From: Anisodus tanguticus
Lineage: Eukaryota; Streptophyta; Magnoliopsida; Solanales; Solanaceae
Assembly: GCA_034509755.1 (NCBI GenBank)
Contig: CM067539.1
Coordinates: 63,436,513-63,500,512, forward strand
Reading direction: 5' to 3'
DNA: 64,000 nt
Shown: positions 22,901-33,881 of the stretch, piece after piece
Layout: each line of letters begins with the position of its first letter
How positions within the stretch are numbered: position 1 is the first letter of the stretch
Notes under the pieces: model-generated
Database searches by the model: none
Told to the model about the DNA's origin: nothing
Seen by the model: the letters and a program-made list of their open reading frames with translations, nothing else
Translations under genes and position numbers: made by a program

Positions 22901-23129
22901 ACTTGGTAATCAGGCTTATTGGCCAAACGAGCCATTTTCAATGATTGTTAACAAGGAGTATATCCATAAATTACTTGTTAACGCACGAACTCAGATTTCC
23001 AATCAAATGGATGTTTTGGATAGGATATACACTAGAAGGTGCTCGACGTTTATGGAATTTGGCTATGATAAGCGTTTGTGTAACCTACGGGGCCGCGGTG
23101 GTGCCTCTGGTGGTGGAAGAACCTCATGA
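19996..23129 (+). pseudogene. MULE (Mutator-like) transposase, degraded
   Basis: The MuDR N-terminal region is in 19996-20373 (VSLFWDGEILHDNN; YGLSIIGRYPISI). An acidic linker with intron-like gaps follows (about 20580-21300). The MULE catalytic domain covers 21790-22560: first acidic residue in ISIDGIHV (Asp at 21955-21957), then GMDANRSIFPLAFAIAA, then VLSDRNYGI (Asp at 22144-22146), then HHFCIRHTKTIF. A SWIM zinc finger CSCGKWQSYHMSCSH is at 22752-22796 and the protein ends in a glycine-rich basic tail. In-frame stops interrupt it (for example TAG for Trp near 21771 and TAA at 21970-21972). It would have cut and rejoined MULE ends in the nucleus. No longer functional. Confidence 0.85.
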
Positions 23130-23315
23130 TTTTATGAATGTATATTAATTCTTTTTGATGTATTCAAATTGACTTGAATTATGAATCTTAAGTATTTTTC
23201 TTCTTGTAATGAATGATGTATTATTCTTTTTAATGAGGCATCTTGAATTAGGCATTTTATCATCAAGAAAATTATATTAAAAAAAATCATAACATACAAA
23301 AATTAGAAAAGTAAT

Positions 23316-24134
23316 TTAATTTTCGTCGCTTTCTGGAACTACCTCGTCGTCGTCTTCATTTTCATCATCCTCCTTACTTGTATTCTCTTCTTCATCTTCT
23401 TCCCTTTCATTTCTTTCTCCATCATTCTCGTTGTAGTCTATATCCCAACTTTTATCATTAGGAGTACTCGCTTGGTTAACACAATAATATGTCACTCCAC
23501 AATCTAATATTTGTGGTAAATATTTTGGAAGACCTATCCATTCTTGAATTATTGGATAAACTGGATAAGAAGAGTCTTGATGAAGATTTTTATTTTCTAA
23601 CAGTTTTCAATGATCTTCTTCATCCGCTCCTTGAAAATTAATATCGTCCAAAGCATGATACATATCTAGTGCTTTCTGCATTTCTGAATTTTTCTTCATC
23701 AAGTGTTGGATAACCAGTGGTTCATCCTTAAATTTGGAGGTCTGATATGTAGAAGACAATGCTTGTGGCACAACTAAACTATGCCAGCAACATAATACCT
23801 CATAATCATACCTTTTCGAATATAATTGAATCCATTGAAGCTTTTCACCCTAAATTATAGCTCTTTCTGGTTTTAAGGAGAGTGCATCACCCTCAATTAT
23901 GTGTCCATCAATTTTTAAATCAACATTGATACAAATAGGTTGATTTTCAAAGGGACGAAGAACACCATATCATTTTTCATCAGATAAAACCGTGTAACAT
24001 CCTAATATCTCTTTTTCAAAATATGATTCAATTGTGTTTTTGTTTGTTTCTATCCTACCACGAGGCCTTTTTGAGCTTCTCTCGCCTTTTTATCTATTTT
24101 TGAACCAACTATTGAATGTAAAATTTTTAGGCAT
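23316..24134 (-). pseudogene. Unknown 273-codon reading frame with acidic tail, convergent to the MULE
   Basis: One frame runs on the - strand from ATG at 24134 to TAA at 23316-23318, with four internal stops. At least three of these stand where Trp is plausible (DEK*YGV, AII*GEK, EDH*KLL). Visible parts are a basic start (MPKNFTFNSWFKNR; SSKRPRGRIETNKN), a middle section (SYFEKEILGCYTVL; LRPFENQPICINVDLKIDGH; CCWHSLVVPQALSS), EWIGLPKYLPQILDCGVTYY, and a long Glu/Asp-rich C-terminus. I do not recognise the family. It ends 187 bp after the MULE stop and faces it, as mudrB faces mudrA in maize MuDR, but no sequence link to mudrB is claimed. Decay level matches the MULE, suggesting they decayed together. 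Confidence 0.5.
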
Positions 24135-24228
24135 TTTTAAAATGTGAATTTTTTAATCGAATGAGTTATATAAAAGCTCTTAACCAAATGAATTATATAA
24201 AAGTTCTGTTATATAAGTGTGTCCTACT

Positions 24229-24686
24229 TTGAGTATGTAAAAATTGTGTAATATAAGTGTGTCATATAAAGCGAGCATAGTGTTATCAAATCAAGGATAT
24301 CATTCTAAAAACTCATATTTTGCGCATGTAAAAGTTGTGCAATATAAATGTGTCATATAAAGAGGTCAAAAGCAAGAATAGTGTTGTCAAATCAAGGATG
24401 TAATTCTGAAAACTCATATTTTCGCATGTAAACGTTGCGCAATATAAGTGTGTTATATAAAGCGGTCAAAAGCGAGCATAGTGTTATCGAATCAAGGATG
24501 TCATTCTGAAAACTCATATTTTGCGCATGTAAAAGTTGCGCAATATAAGTGTGTCATATAAAGTGAGCATAGTGTTGTCAAATCAAGGATGTCATTCCGA
24601 AAACTCATATTTTGCGCATGTAAAAATTGCACAATATAAGTGTGTCATATAAAGCGGTCAAAAGTGAGCATAGTGTTGTCAAATCA
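24229..24686 (+). repeat. Minisatellite, five units of about 91 or 100 bp
   Basis: The anchor AATATAAGTGTGT starts at 24250, 24341 (one change), 24441, 24542 and 24633, giving steps of 91, 100, 101 and 91. Short units lack a 10-bp segment (GCGGTCAAAA type) present in long units; the order is short, long, long, short, long. Other shared blocks are TTTTGCGCATGTAAAAGTTG and GTGTTGTCAAATCAAGGATG. It could be a subterminal repeat of the MULE or an independent array. Confidence 0.85.
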
Positions 24687-24744
24687 ATGAGTAGTATATA
24701 ACATGAATTACGAACAACTAGCATTCACATTAAAATGAGTTATT

Positions 24745-25191
24745 ATGTCAATTTGGAACCAATTTTCTGATATTGGTTCTATTACATATTTTACCCCAGC
24801 AAACATATTCGAAGAAATGGGTAGGACATGGGAACTAGATGAGGATGATTTTAAATACTCGAATAACCCGAACCACAGATACAATCAAGAATACAATAAT
24901 ACAATGAGAGCTGAGTGGAATTGGCGTGTTAGGGAGGCTGAAATGCTAGAACAAAACTTGAGGGCACTCGGACTCAAACGTCCAAAAAGTCATGTTATAT
25001 CAATGTCTCGTGGTACACCACAAGAGTTCAATTGTGCTCTTAACCATTTTCACTGTCGCATTCGTTTTGATCGCCCCGTTCCTGAAGGAACGGGGATCCT
25101 ACACGGTCGCGATATATGGGCATTTCCTGAATTGATAAATGCTATTAAAGTTGTTGAGGAGTCGCCACCTAATTATTCTAAGGTGAATTAG
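24745..25191 (+). CDS. Hypothetical protein, 148 aa
   Basis: An uninterrupted frame from ATG 24745 to TAG 25189-25191. It reads MSIWNQFSDIGSITYFTPAN, an acidic and Asn-rich stretch (WELDEDDFKYSNNPNHRYN), a likely helical segment (WNWRVREAEMLEQNLRALGL), SHVISMSRGTPQEFNCAL and FDRPVPEGTGILHGRDIWAF. No signal peptide or membrane segment is seen. The last residues overlap the start of a dispersed repeat (GAGTCGCCACCTAATTAT at 25160), so the original C-terminus may be cut. I do not recognise the family. It is the longest unbroken unexplained frame near the MULE; it may be an exon, a transposon-borne ORF or a captured fragment. Confidence 0.4.
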   Translation: MSIWNQFSDIGSITYFTPANIFEEMGRTWELDEDDFKYSNNPNHRYNQEYNNTMRAEWNWRVREAEMLEQNLRALGLKRPKSHVISMSRGTPQEFNCALNHFHCRIRFDRPVPEGTGILHGRDIWAFPELINAIKVVEESPPNYSKVN

Positions 25192-28100
25192 GGCACCTAA
25201 ATGTTAACTAAATGTTGCAATGTGAACTCCGTTTAATGGTCTACGTTTCTATTATCCTAAAGGGAAGGGGTTAGGCACCCTTTAAGATCCGCTAACTTGT
25301 GGTTATCCGATCAAACTCAGGTTAATTATTACTCTAAGGAAAATGCATGTTTACAAGTATAAAGTTAAAATAATGTTGCAAGTAGTTAAAAAAGATGCAT
25401 TTTTGACAAAGTAATTATTTTTCTTTTTTGAGGAGTTTTGCAAAAGTGATTGCGAAAATAAATTCACGGTATGAAATCCGGAAGAGTATGCGTGACATTG
25501 TAAGGTATGGTTTATAAAATACATGTAAAGTTGATTTTGGATTAAAAAAACGTGTATTTGTATGGCAAAATACATATAAAGTTAATTTTTGGATAAAGTG
25601 TGCATTTGTATGAAAGTTGATAAAATACTTATTTTTGCAATTGATAGTAAAGGAGAAAAGTGTATTTGCAATTGATAGTAAACGTGTATTTGTAATGTAA
25701 AGAAATGATTTTTAGAAAGTCATTTTAAATCATAAGATTGGATAAAAACAAAGTCTTATAAGTATGATTAAAATGCAAATAGAAGATGACCAATTTGTCT
25801 TGAAAGTTTGAACATGCATAACGAGCCTAAAGTAAATAAGCTAACGGCGGGTTTTCGATTTTAAACTAACCGAGCCTAAAATGAAATAAACTAGCGAATG
25901 ATTTCCAATTTTAAACTACCCTATTAATCTAATGATTCGAGGCCTAATTATTCTAAGTATTCCGATGTTCGCGCAAAATTAAATAATTAAATTATAATCC
26001 GAAAAATAAAAAAGCGGTATTAAGGAACAATAATAGAAGAGTGACTAAGGCGGATGACAATGTCATTCCGCCCTATTTGTTTAGAAATCCCGAGGCTGGA
26101 GGATGCAAGGAACATGGATGCGGGTCTTCGTTTGACAATAGTCATGATGAGTCTCATAACGAGACTCTTCATTGCTCTCGATGCATTTCATGTAAATAAA
26201 GAAAAGAAAATGATTAGTAGACGGAACATAACAATATATACATAACAAAATGTAAATAGATAATTCATGAAAGGTAATATGTTGTAGCAGCTCAAAAGTA
26301 TGTGAAAACAACAAGCACAGGCCCGCGAGACATGCAAAGAGGAGGGAAATCCAATATCAGTTAGAACACACCCGAAATTATCTAAAATAAGCTTGGATAA
26401 TAGAGGGGACACAAATGATTTCAAATGGATGACATTCGCAAGCAGGCAAAGAAGCATGTGCTATATACTCATAATTCCCGGCTGAAACGAAAAGACAAGA
26501 TGGTCTTAATTCACTGAAACAAAGAACGGCGTCGGCAAATCAACAAGAGTGGGCTTGGCCCAAATGAATATGCAGCAGCAAGAAAGGCCAGAGAACAGAG
26601 GGATGGGTTATGCCCAACACATGTGTACATATGTTAAGGGGAAATCTCCTGAGCCCAATTCACAAGCAAAGCAAAATAAGATGCAGGGTCGATATGAAAA
26701 AATAGGCCCAAACAGTGTGGTATACCAAAATATATACAAAGTACACAACCTGGATATACACATTACGTATACCAAGCATATATGCCTTATATATATCTCT
26801 GAGGTATACCAGTTAAATGTTACAGCAGGCAAATGAAACAACAACCTCTCATGGACAAGCTCACTTAAAGGCAAAAACATGAGAAATCACATATGTGCAA
26901 TCCAGAATATGAAGGCAGATCATGCTTATATCAAATCAAAAAGGGAAACAACATGCATTTTGATATATTCCACATAGATGACAATAACTTAGGCATCTAA
27001 CAGGTATATTTCTCAGCCTTTTCCAAAGAAAACAGTAACAAAGGAACGGGGTAAGCTAGAAGGAATGAGAAAACTGAAGTCCTATAGTATGTTACACAAC
27101 ATTAGGGTCCAGATTCCTATCCTTAAGAGGATAGTACAAACCATAGAGCTACAAATACAGGTTGTTTTCAACTGGACCAAACACATTTATCTAAATATCT
27201 AGACAAGTTAACACGAGTAGATAACTAACTCAGAGGGGCTGTTTCAAGGGAGGGACACAAATACATAGACATTGGTGCTAATCTAAAAGCATACATAATC
27301 ACATACGTATTATATATCAAGCATGTTGACTCCCAAACATGTAAGGTAAATATATAATTATTATGGTAAATATAGAAGGAAAACATGGATGTCCTAATGA
27401 CCAAAACAAGAGGGCTTCGAGGCATGTGGAATTACTTAGGCCATGACAAACTCACATGACCTAGGATGTATTACTACTGATCAAACAATCACTTAGAACT
27501 AACAATCCAGAACTATCCTCATGAAAGCATACATGGGGGCAGACTAATGCTAAAACAGATGGGAAGAAGGTGTGTAACCAGGTTAAACAGAGTATGGATA
27601 CAACAAAGGGAGTTAAATGGTGGTCTAGAGGTAACACCTTAAGCATGCAGGCTTACAAATTCCAAAGGAAACATGTACACTTTATAATTCAAGCTGCAAC
27701 TAGATGTGATGACATTTTGGGAAAGACATGCATTACTCATATAATACCTAGACGGACTCAGAACTAACCACACTAAAGCAAATAGGTCTAATGCATGATA
27801 AACCAGACACAAGACTCCAGCATGAACAAACAAGTTTTTAAGAATTTGCCTGACACTTTTATTACAGTTTTCTAACATTTAGACATATATCAGATTTCAC
27901 AAGCAGCACCACAAAATAAGCATGTTAATTGTCTTACTACTGAGGAGAGTTATCCAGTGTCCGAGTCTACATAGCATGAACTCCTAGACATTGGGGGCCA
28001 AATACACCCGGAGCGGAGTGAAGAAATGTTTAGCGCTTCAAGGAAAAGCACCTGATACTAGAGACTCCCCAGATGCTGAGGACTACACAGATGTTCAAAC

Positions 28101-28250
28101 TATATGTAATCGGACTGATCACACTAGATGGCAGCCGGATTATTATTGCACTTGTCTTCACATTTGCAAATCAAAGGGATCAATAAAAATTTCCTTTGTA
28201 TGATTAGTAAATCTTTATCATCACGAACATTAAAACGTATGTTATCTTAA
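25155..28250. repeat. Repeat-like DNA without genes, possibly a large LTR or non-autonomous element
   Basis: The left edge has GAGTCGCCACCTAATTAT...AAGGTGAATTAGG and then GGGGTTAGGCACCCTTTAAG (25266-25285), blocks that recur in Solanaceae repeats; the first contains the reverse of TGGCGACTCC, a tRNA-Arg-type primer site. The rest is AT-rich with only short frames (for example 26549-26836, 27991-28203) that show no protein similarity. No duplication or second copy was found, so the class is open. Confidence 0.35.
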
Positions 28251-28804
28251 AACATATAGAAATGTTTGTGTCATAATGACCAGGAGACGTCCTCTTCTAC
28301 AACACCATTAAAAATAAGGGTCCTCTCTTATTAAAAACCTTAACAAAAGAAAAGTTAAGGCTCCAGATATAAAAAGTGTCGGGGTTACAAGTTGGCCAGA
28401 ACCAAGGGAAGTCTGGAACCAACTATAAAGGCCATGAGAAGCCCTGATAGAAGATGAAAAAAATCTTTTTTTGGATTAATATTAAGTTTGACAGAAAGTT
28501 TTCAAACTCCCAAGGCTTAGCATTTACTAGTAGTAAAGTAAGCTTCGAAATAAGGTTCTAATTCATGAAGTAATGAAATTATAACCTACAAATAAATTTT
28601 ACTTCTGAAAATAAATGTTGGATGAAAACTTTAAGCAAGATTGCGGAAAAGTAAATTCATTCCGGACTGAAGTCAATCCGGTTACAAAAGATATTGATCG
28701 GGCCCAAAAGTGACCCGGTAACAAAAACTAAACTGAAAATAAAACTTGTGTGAAAGGTTACGGCATGCCCACTCCATGGTCCGTCAGAGGTGATTCAAAT
28801 GTTA

Positions 28805-30888
28805 CTAACAAAATAAAATGATCAAAAGATCAAGAAGGTGGGGGGTGGGGGGTGGGGGTGGGGGCTCATCATCTTCCACGTCAGAATCCTCTTTATCTCC
28901 ATGTAGAGCTTCTATCGATAGCTGAGCATTGTGAAGGTCAATTTCTGCGTCCAGAATCTTAGAAGCAATGTCAAAATCTGGTTTGCTGGCTTCCTCAAGA
29001 GTATTTACGCGACTCTTCAGAACGGCTATGTCCCTACGAAGCTTCTATCTTTGGCATTTGTCATGAAGCTCAACGATGATATACTCGGAGGTGTGAAGCT
29101 GTCCCTGGGCTCGACCAAGTCAGCTACCTGTTCGGTTGTTCTCCCTTGAAGAGTCACTTATGAAATGTTTAAGACTTGAAGAGAAATCTCTCGATCCTTC
29201 ATAGAGTCAACAACATCATGTATGCGTAACCGGATGGAGGGTTGAAGAGAGCCCAAATCCCTGAGATCATTTTTGAGGTCCTTAACTTCGGATCAGAGGT
29301 GTTGGATTTCCTTGACCAATTTCTTCTATTCTTGAGAAGGACCCATTGCCCTAGCTAAATCCGCAGTGAAAAGGGCAGTGAGATGCCCCTGAGTAAAGAA
29401 AAAGGTACTGGTACGGAAATTAAGAGATTGAAATGAAGATTAACGGGAGAAATATTTTACCTACAAAAGTAAGTCTGCAAGATGTGCAAGGGAAGCCTCT
29501 ATCGTAGCATTAGGGGATTTCCGGGGAGAAAAAGAGGATGTCTCGGCCTCAGTACCGGAGGTAGAAATTGAGATGTCCTTAGAATGATCAGTCGGAAGAA
29601 TGGGAGTTTCAACCTCTGAAATAACTTGGAAGGGACTTACGGCGATAGTGCCTCCGTTGTTCACTTTTTCCTCATCTTCGATTTGGATGACGCCCGCTTG
29701 TGCTTCTACTTGAACCTATTTCCAATATTCAGTAAGCCGGCGGCAATTTTTGACCTTGGAACCAATTCCCACCAGGGTTGTTGGAACTTTCTCTTGAGTT
29801 TTTTGCTTTATGTTACTGGAAGCAGATTGTAGGATGTTGGACAAGGAAGCTGTACAGGAAGGTACCTTCTGGGGTGCAGATTTTCTTGTTGGGAACCCTG
29901 TGGATAAATATAATGAAAATGAATCTCGGGAAATCTGGGGCGAATCTACATAAAAGGGAGAGTTTAGGTTAAGGCTTACCATGGTATTTTTCCTTCCACC
30001 ACCTAGAGGTGATACTCTTCCATGATCGGGTGATGTCGAGGGAAGCACAGAGAAGACTAACAACCCACTCAAAAATCCTTTCAATCAGTTGTGGCTAAAC
30101 TAAAATGGTTGTGAAAAATGCAGTATTTGCATGAGAAAAGGTAGTCCTTTTAATAAAAAAAACAAAATAAAACAAGTTCATGGTTAAGAGATACTCACAA
30201 GAAGAGTTCCACTCCTTTGGAAAAGGGTTTGCAGAAGGATGATGAATTTGGTCGATTTTAATCGAAATAAACCGAGTTAGCCAACCTCGGTCAAAATCAT
30301 CTTCAACGTTAACGAGACTTCAGATTTCACGGGGGTATAAATGGATAATACCACCCATGTAAACTCGGAGATAATAGAGAAGGAAAAGGTGGTCAATGGT
30401 GAATGGGGCATTGGCATTATCCACCAGCATTTGTATAAAGTAAAATAATCTCCAGATTTGTGGAGCGACTTGCCAAAAACAGACTCTATATCATCGACAA
30501 ATATCTTTGATAATTTGTGAGATAGGAAGCTTGAAGCCAATAATAAAAGGGTACGTGTAGGTCATGAAAAAACCTTCAACATGGTGATGTACTCGGTCAA
30601 CTAGATCGACTGTTTTAATGATTGTATCGGAAGAGAGTTACAATATTTCACGACATTAGGAAGAATTTTAGCAGTGATCGTAGATTCGATTTCTTCAACA
30701 TGTTCGAAATTTCCCTAAACAGCAAGGTCTCCAGAGAAATCGAAGCTAGAAGGAAGAATCTCTGCAGCAACAGAGAGTAAGTGAATCTCTTGACACTTTG
30801 GGAAAATATGCTCTTTCCCAGGACGACGGGATGGAGGATCATCATTGTTGCCTGGAGAACGAGAAGGAAAAGATTTAGTAGGCGACAT
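28805..30888 (-). pseudogene. Antisense ORF of Tat-like element E, ending in an acidic and polyproline tail
   Basis: Starts with ATG at 30888 (MSPTKSFPSRSPGNNDDPPS) 342 bp from the LTR and reads toward 28805. The middle contains LLYYLRVYMGGIIHL, then DRGWLTRFISIKIDQIHH, which aligns with the + strand ORF of element F (YSVRIFHDGVINLH; RFIFVATADLLPQTVV). The C-terminal part is coiled-coil-like (LKSRVNTLEEASKPDFDIAS; LDAEIDLHNAQLSIEALHG), then EDSDVEDDE, six prolines and a TAG at 28805-28807. Antisense ORFs between pol and the 3' LTR are known in Tat-lineage elements; similarity to the 'putative gypsy-type transposon' domain is likely but not tested. Stops and frameshifts interrupt it. Function unknown. 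Confidence 0.65.
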
Positions 30889-31210
30889 TATGGAAGAAAA
30901 ATTTAAGAAAGAAGGAAAGTTTATGAAGATTGAAAATTTGAAGAAGATTGTAGTACCCTTTTATGTGGGGTTTGGCCTCCTATTTATGGTAAAATAATAT
31001 AATGTTTGGACATGAAAAGACGTGTATTATTATTGCTATACTTCATGTCGATCAGTGCAAGTTGTTCAGTTGTTGCCGTTTCAGAAGCATTGAATGGATG
31101 TAACGTTTGACAAGTCTTGTAATCATTATGTTTCAAATTTCTCGCCGAAGTGTAGGATTCATTCGGTTCGAAGTTCAAATCCACTTTCCGCATGCACAAG
31201 AGTTACGCTT

Positions 31211-31229
31211 GGAAAGTGAGGGGACTATC
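31211..31229 (+). other. Polypurine tract of element E
   Basis: GGAAAGTGAGGGGACTATC lies immediately before the LTR start TGTATGAG. Element F has the same tract in reverse (GTGCGGGGACTATT before TGTATAGG). It primes second-strand synthesis in LTR elements. Confidence 0.7.
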
Positions 31230-31831
31230 TGTATGAGTCAAAATTCATATGAGACAGATGTACGAATTATGAAGTGACACATGGCAGTTAATGCTGAATC
31301 AAGGCAAGGTCAGCCTGAGGCGTCACCGGTAGCATCTAAGTGGGATCATCATACTCATATGCAGTACCAATAACTTAGTAGGTCAAATGAGCCATTTTGA
31401 GGTGCAACGGCCAGCCGTTACTGGATCGGTCGTACGTCTTTCAACAGAGTCATAAAGGCATTTATGGCTATAATAGTTACCTAATTATTACAACATTCAT
31501 TCTCCTGTATTAATGAGAGCATATTTTGTGGGATATGTACCCATGTAACTCATGTATAAATAGGACATATTATTCCATTGTAAGGACATCAGATTCAACT
31601 ATTACAACACACTTTTTTATTTTCACTTAATTATTGTGTTTGCATTCATGTTATCGTAACTTTGCCCATAAGCTATCACGAGCCTCAGACTAATTATTAC
31701 TTTCTTAATCTTATTATTATCTATTTACAGTATCTTTTATCTAAAATCATTATCAAATTTATTATTTAAAATTCACGTGTTCTTAATTATATATATAAAT
31801 TCATCTATATCGTTTTATGGGTAAATAAACA
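31230..31831 (+). repeat. 3' LTR of Tat-like element E
   Basis: Starts TGTATGAGTCAAAATTC and ends near GGGTAAATAAACA. It matches the LTR of element F (56559-57155) in reverse: CACATGGCAGTTAATGC, CATTTTGAGGTGC and the promoter box TATAAATAGG at 31555-31564, identical in both. The right end is slightly uncertain because an insertion of AAATA disturbs the terminal ACA. Confidence 0.75.
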
Positions 31832-33732
31832 TACAATATGGCAAAATTTTATTCAAGAAATTTTCTTGGTGGCTAAAGAAGCAGGTCCTATAGGGGTCAC
31901 ATCTGATTATTTGCCGGCGACGTCTCCCCACGTGTGTCTGTTCCCCCGAATAAACAAAGCATTAGCCATTTACGCTGACACTTCAAACTTTCCGCCGTTA
32001 CTATATTTCAATTTCTTTCTTCTCAACTTTATTTCTTTAATATTAATTAGTAATTTCAATTTGAATTATAATGAATTTTAAAAAAGGATGGTGGAATATA
32101 TCAATAGCACATTAAACATATCAGTACTTTTTATTTACATGATATTCGAATTGCAATTTATATTAATTAAGCATCTAATTAAATACATAATAAATTATTT
32201 TTATTTAATATTATCAGCTCAAATTTTGAATTCTTTTTGCATGTGTTTTAAAGTGCTCAACGGATAAGTTAATCACTTAAAATATGTCATATTATTTAAT
32301 TATATAAATTAATCTTAGTTGAAATCAATCCTAATTCAAGTATCAAAATAAAATATGCTAGAAAATTTAGGAGACTCGACATATTCAGCCAAGAAAGAAA
32401 TAAAGACTTCGAAATTTATATCATATCACAACATGGAAAACATTTGTGAACTTATAAAATTCTCATTAAGGTTAAATTGAAAATATAAAATTAATTATTT
32501 TTAAATTTTAAAGTGTAATTTATTTTAAAAACAAATTAAAAGAAAAGTGTGTAACATAAATAAAAATAGAGGGAGCATTGTAGATGTTTCCATCAACAGC
32601 GTTGTAACGGAAAGAATGAAATATCTCTTACCTTAAAGTTTTTATCTATTTTGAGCATTGAAAATTGATGAACTTTCAAAAAAACTTCTTTTTAATGAAA
32701 TTTTATACCTCGAATTTGAGACATGAATATAAAAAAATTAATTATGATTATAAATTATAAAGAGTATTAAATACTCTTAGTATTTTGATGCCTTTTTGGG
32801 AAAAAATCCCACAAACTTGATCCAACAAAGTAGTAGATAATATATGCAGAAAGATAAAAATGACTAAATAGAAAAAGAAAATTTGTGCACGTGAAGTTTC
32901 AAGTTGGGGTCAGTTACAGACCTACATTTTAATAAGGCCCAAAAATTTGTGTCGCCGACACATATTAGATAGTCGCATAGACTCTTGGTTTGCTAGATCG
33001 ACTATAGTTGCAGGATTCATAATGATTTTTGTTTGTATTTGATTTTTGAAACTCATTGCTTGGATTAAATTAGATATGAGATGTATAAAAATTTCTGTTA
33101 TTTTTTTTTATTGATGTTCGATATTTATTTTAGAGCCTAATTATATTTAAATTTATATCGAGTAGAGTCCATTTATGAAGAAAGCTCTCTAATCCAATTA
33201 AAGATCTGTATAATTTATATGTAGTTAGTCAATGTAAAATTTTATTCGCATACCTAATAATATCCTCCTTGAATTAAGTTTTATGTGGTCCATCACCGCG
33301 ATTTACAGGTCCATTATTTCTGAGATTCACTTGGCACCCTAGCGAAGTCCAATATTTCTAGCTTCTTATTGGTATATGTGTCTCAAAGCTACTTTTGCAT
33401 GGTAAAGATAGTAAACCAAGCCCGTAAATGATCAGTTTTTGTCATCTCTATACTCATATCCTCAAACCATTGTCACTTACATATACTGATTATCAGACTA
33501 AACCAGGTCAATACTCTTAACATAATATGATATCATTTATTTTTAATTAAAATGATATTCTCAAAAGGCATCACTCAATTAAGAATATCTATATACTATA
33601 CACTTTACATGTGAATTTTGATCTTTTTAATTACCAATAAAAGACTAATTTATCCGCAAACCCAATAATATATCTAGCATTAGTTTCATTATACTTTTAT
33701 GAGTTCTAACACCATGTTGATATAGTTGGAAC
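31832..33732. other. AT-rich intergenic DNA, no gene recognised
   Basis: No coding frame longer than about 71 codons and no RNA gene is visible. A diverged dispersed repeat at 33280-33550 resembles 11880-12170. This is probably old, unannotatable transposon debris and non-coding DNA. Confidence 0.45.
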
Positions 33733-33881
33733 AACGAGAATTCAGTCCCCCGGGGCATAGCTAGATGGCAAAGGAGAGAATGTTCAAATTCTGGTGAGAG
33801 CAATTTGCTCTCTTCTGGAGTAGGACCTTGTAGGTGATATAAGTTGCTCTGTTCTCAAACTCAAGTCATTCAGGCACATTC

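Larger units (their letters stand above)
28250..31831 (+). mobile_element. 3' part of a Tat-like Gypsy retrotransposon (element E)
   Basis: The right end is a 602-bp LTR (31230-31831) preceded by a polypurine tract. Upstream is an antisense ORF on the - strand (28805-30888). The segment near 28280-28330 (GACGTCCTCTTCTACAACAC...AAAATAAGGGTCCT) matches element F around 59890-59940 in the opposite orientation, which fixes the + orientation. No gag, protease, RT or 5' LTR was found to the left, so it is truncated; the left limit is approximate. Confidence 0.7.

Noticed and set aside
24229..24686. Repeat array considered as CRISPR-like
   Set aside because: Units are 91-101 bp, contiguous, without spacers, in plant nuclear DNA.
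26549..28203. Several ORFs of 60-95 codons
   Set aside because: AT-rich repeat DNA with overlapping frames on both strands and no recognisable motif.
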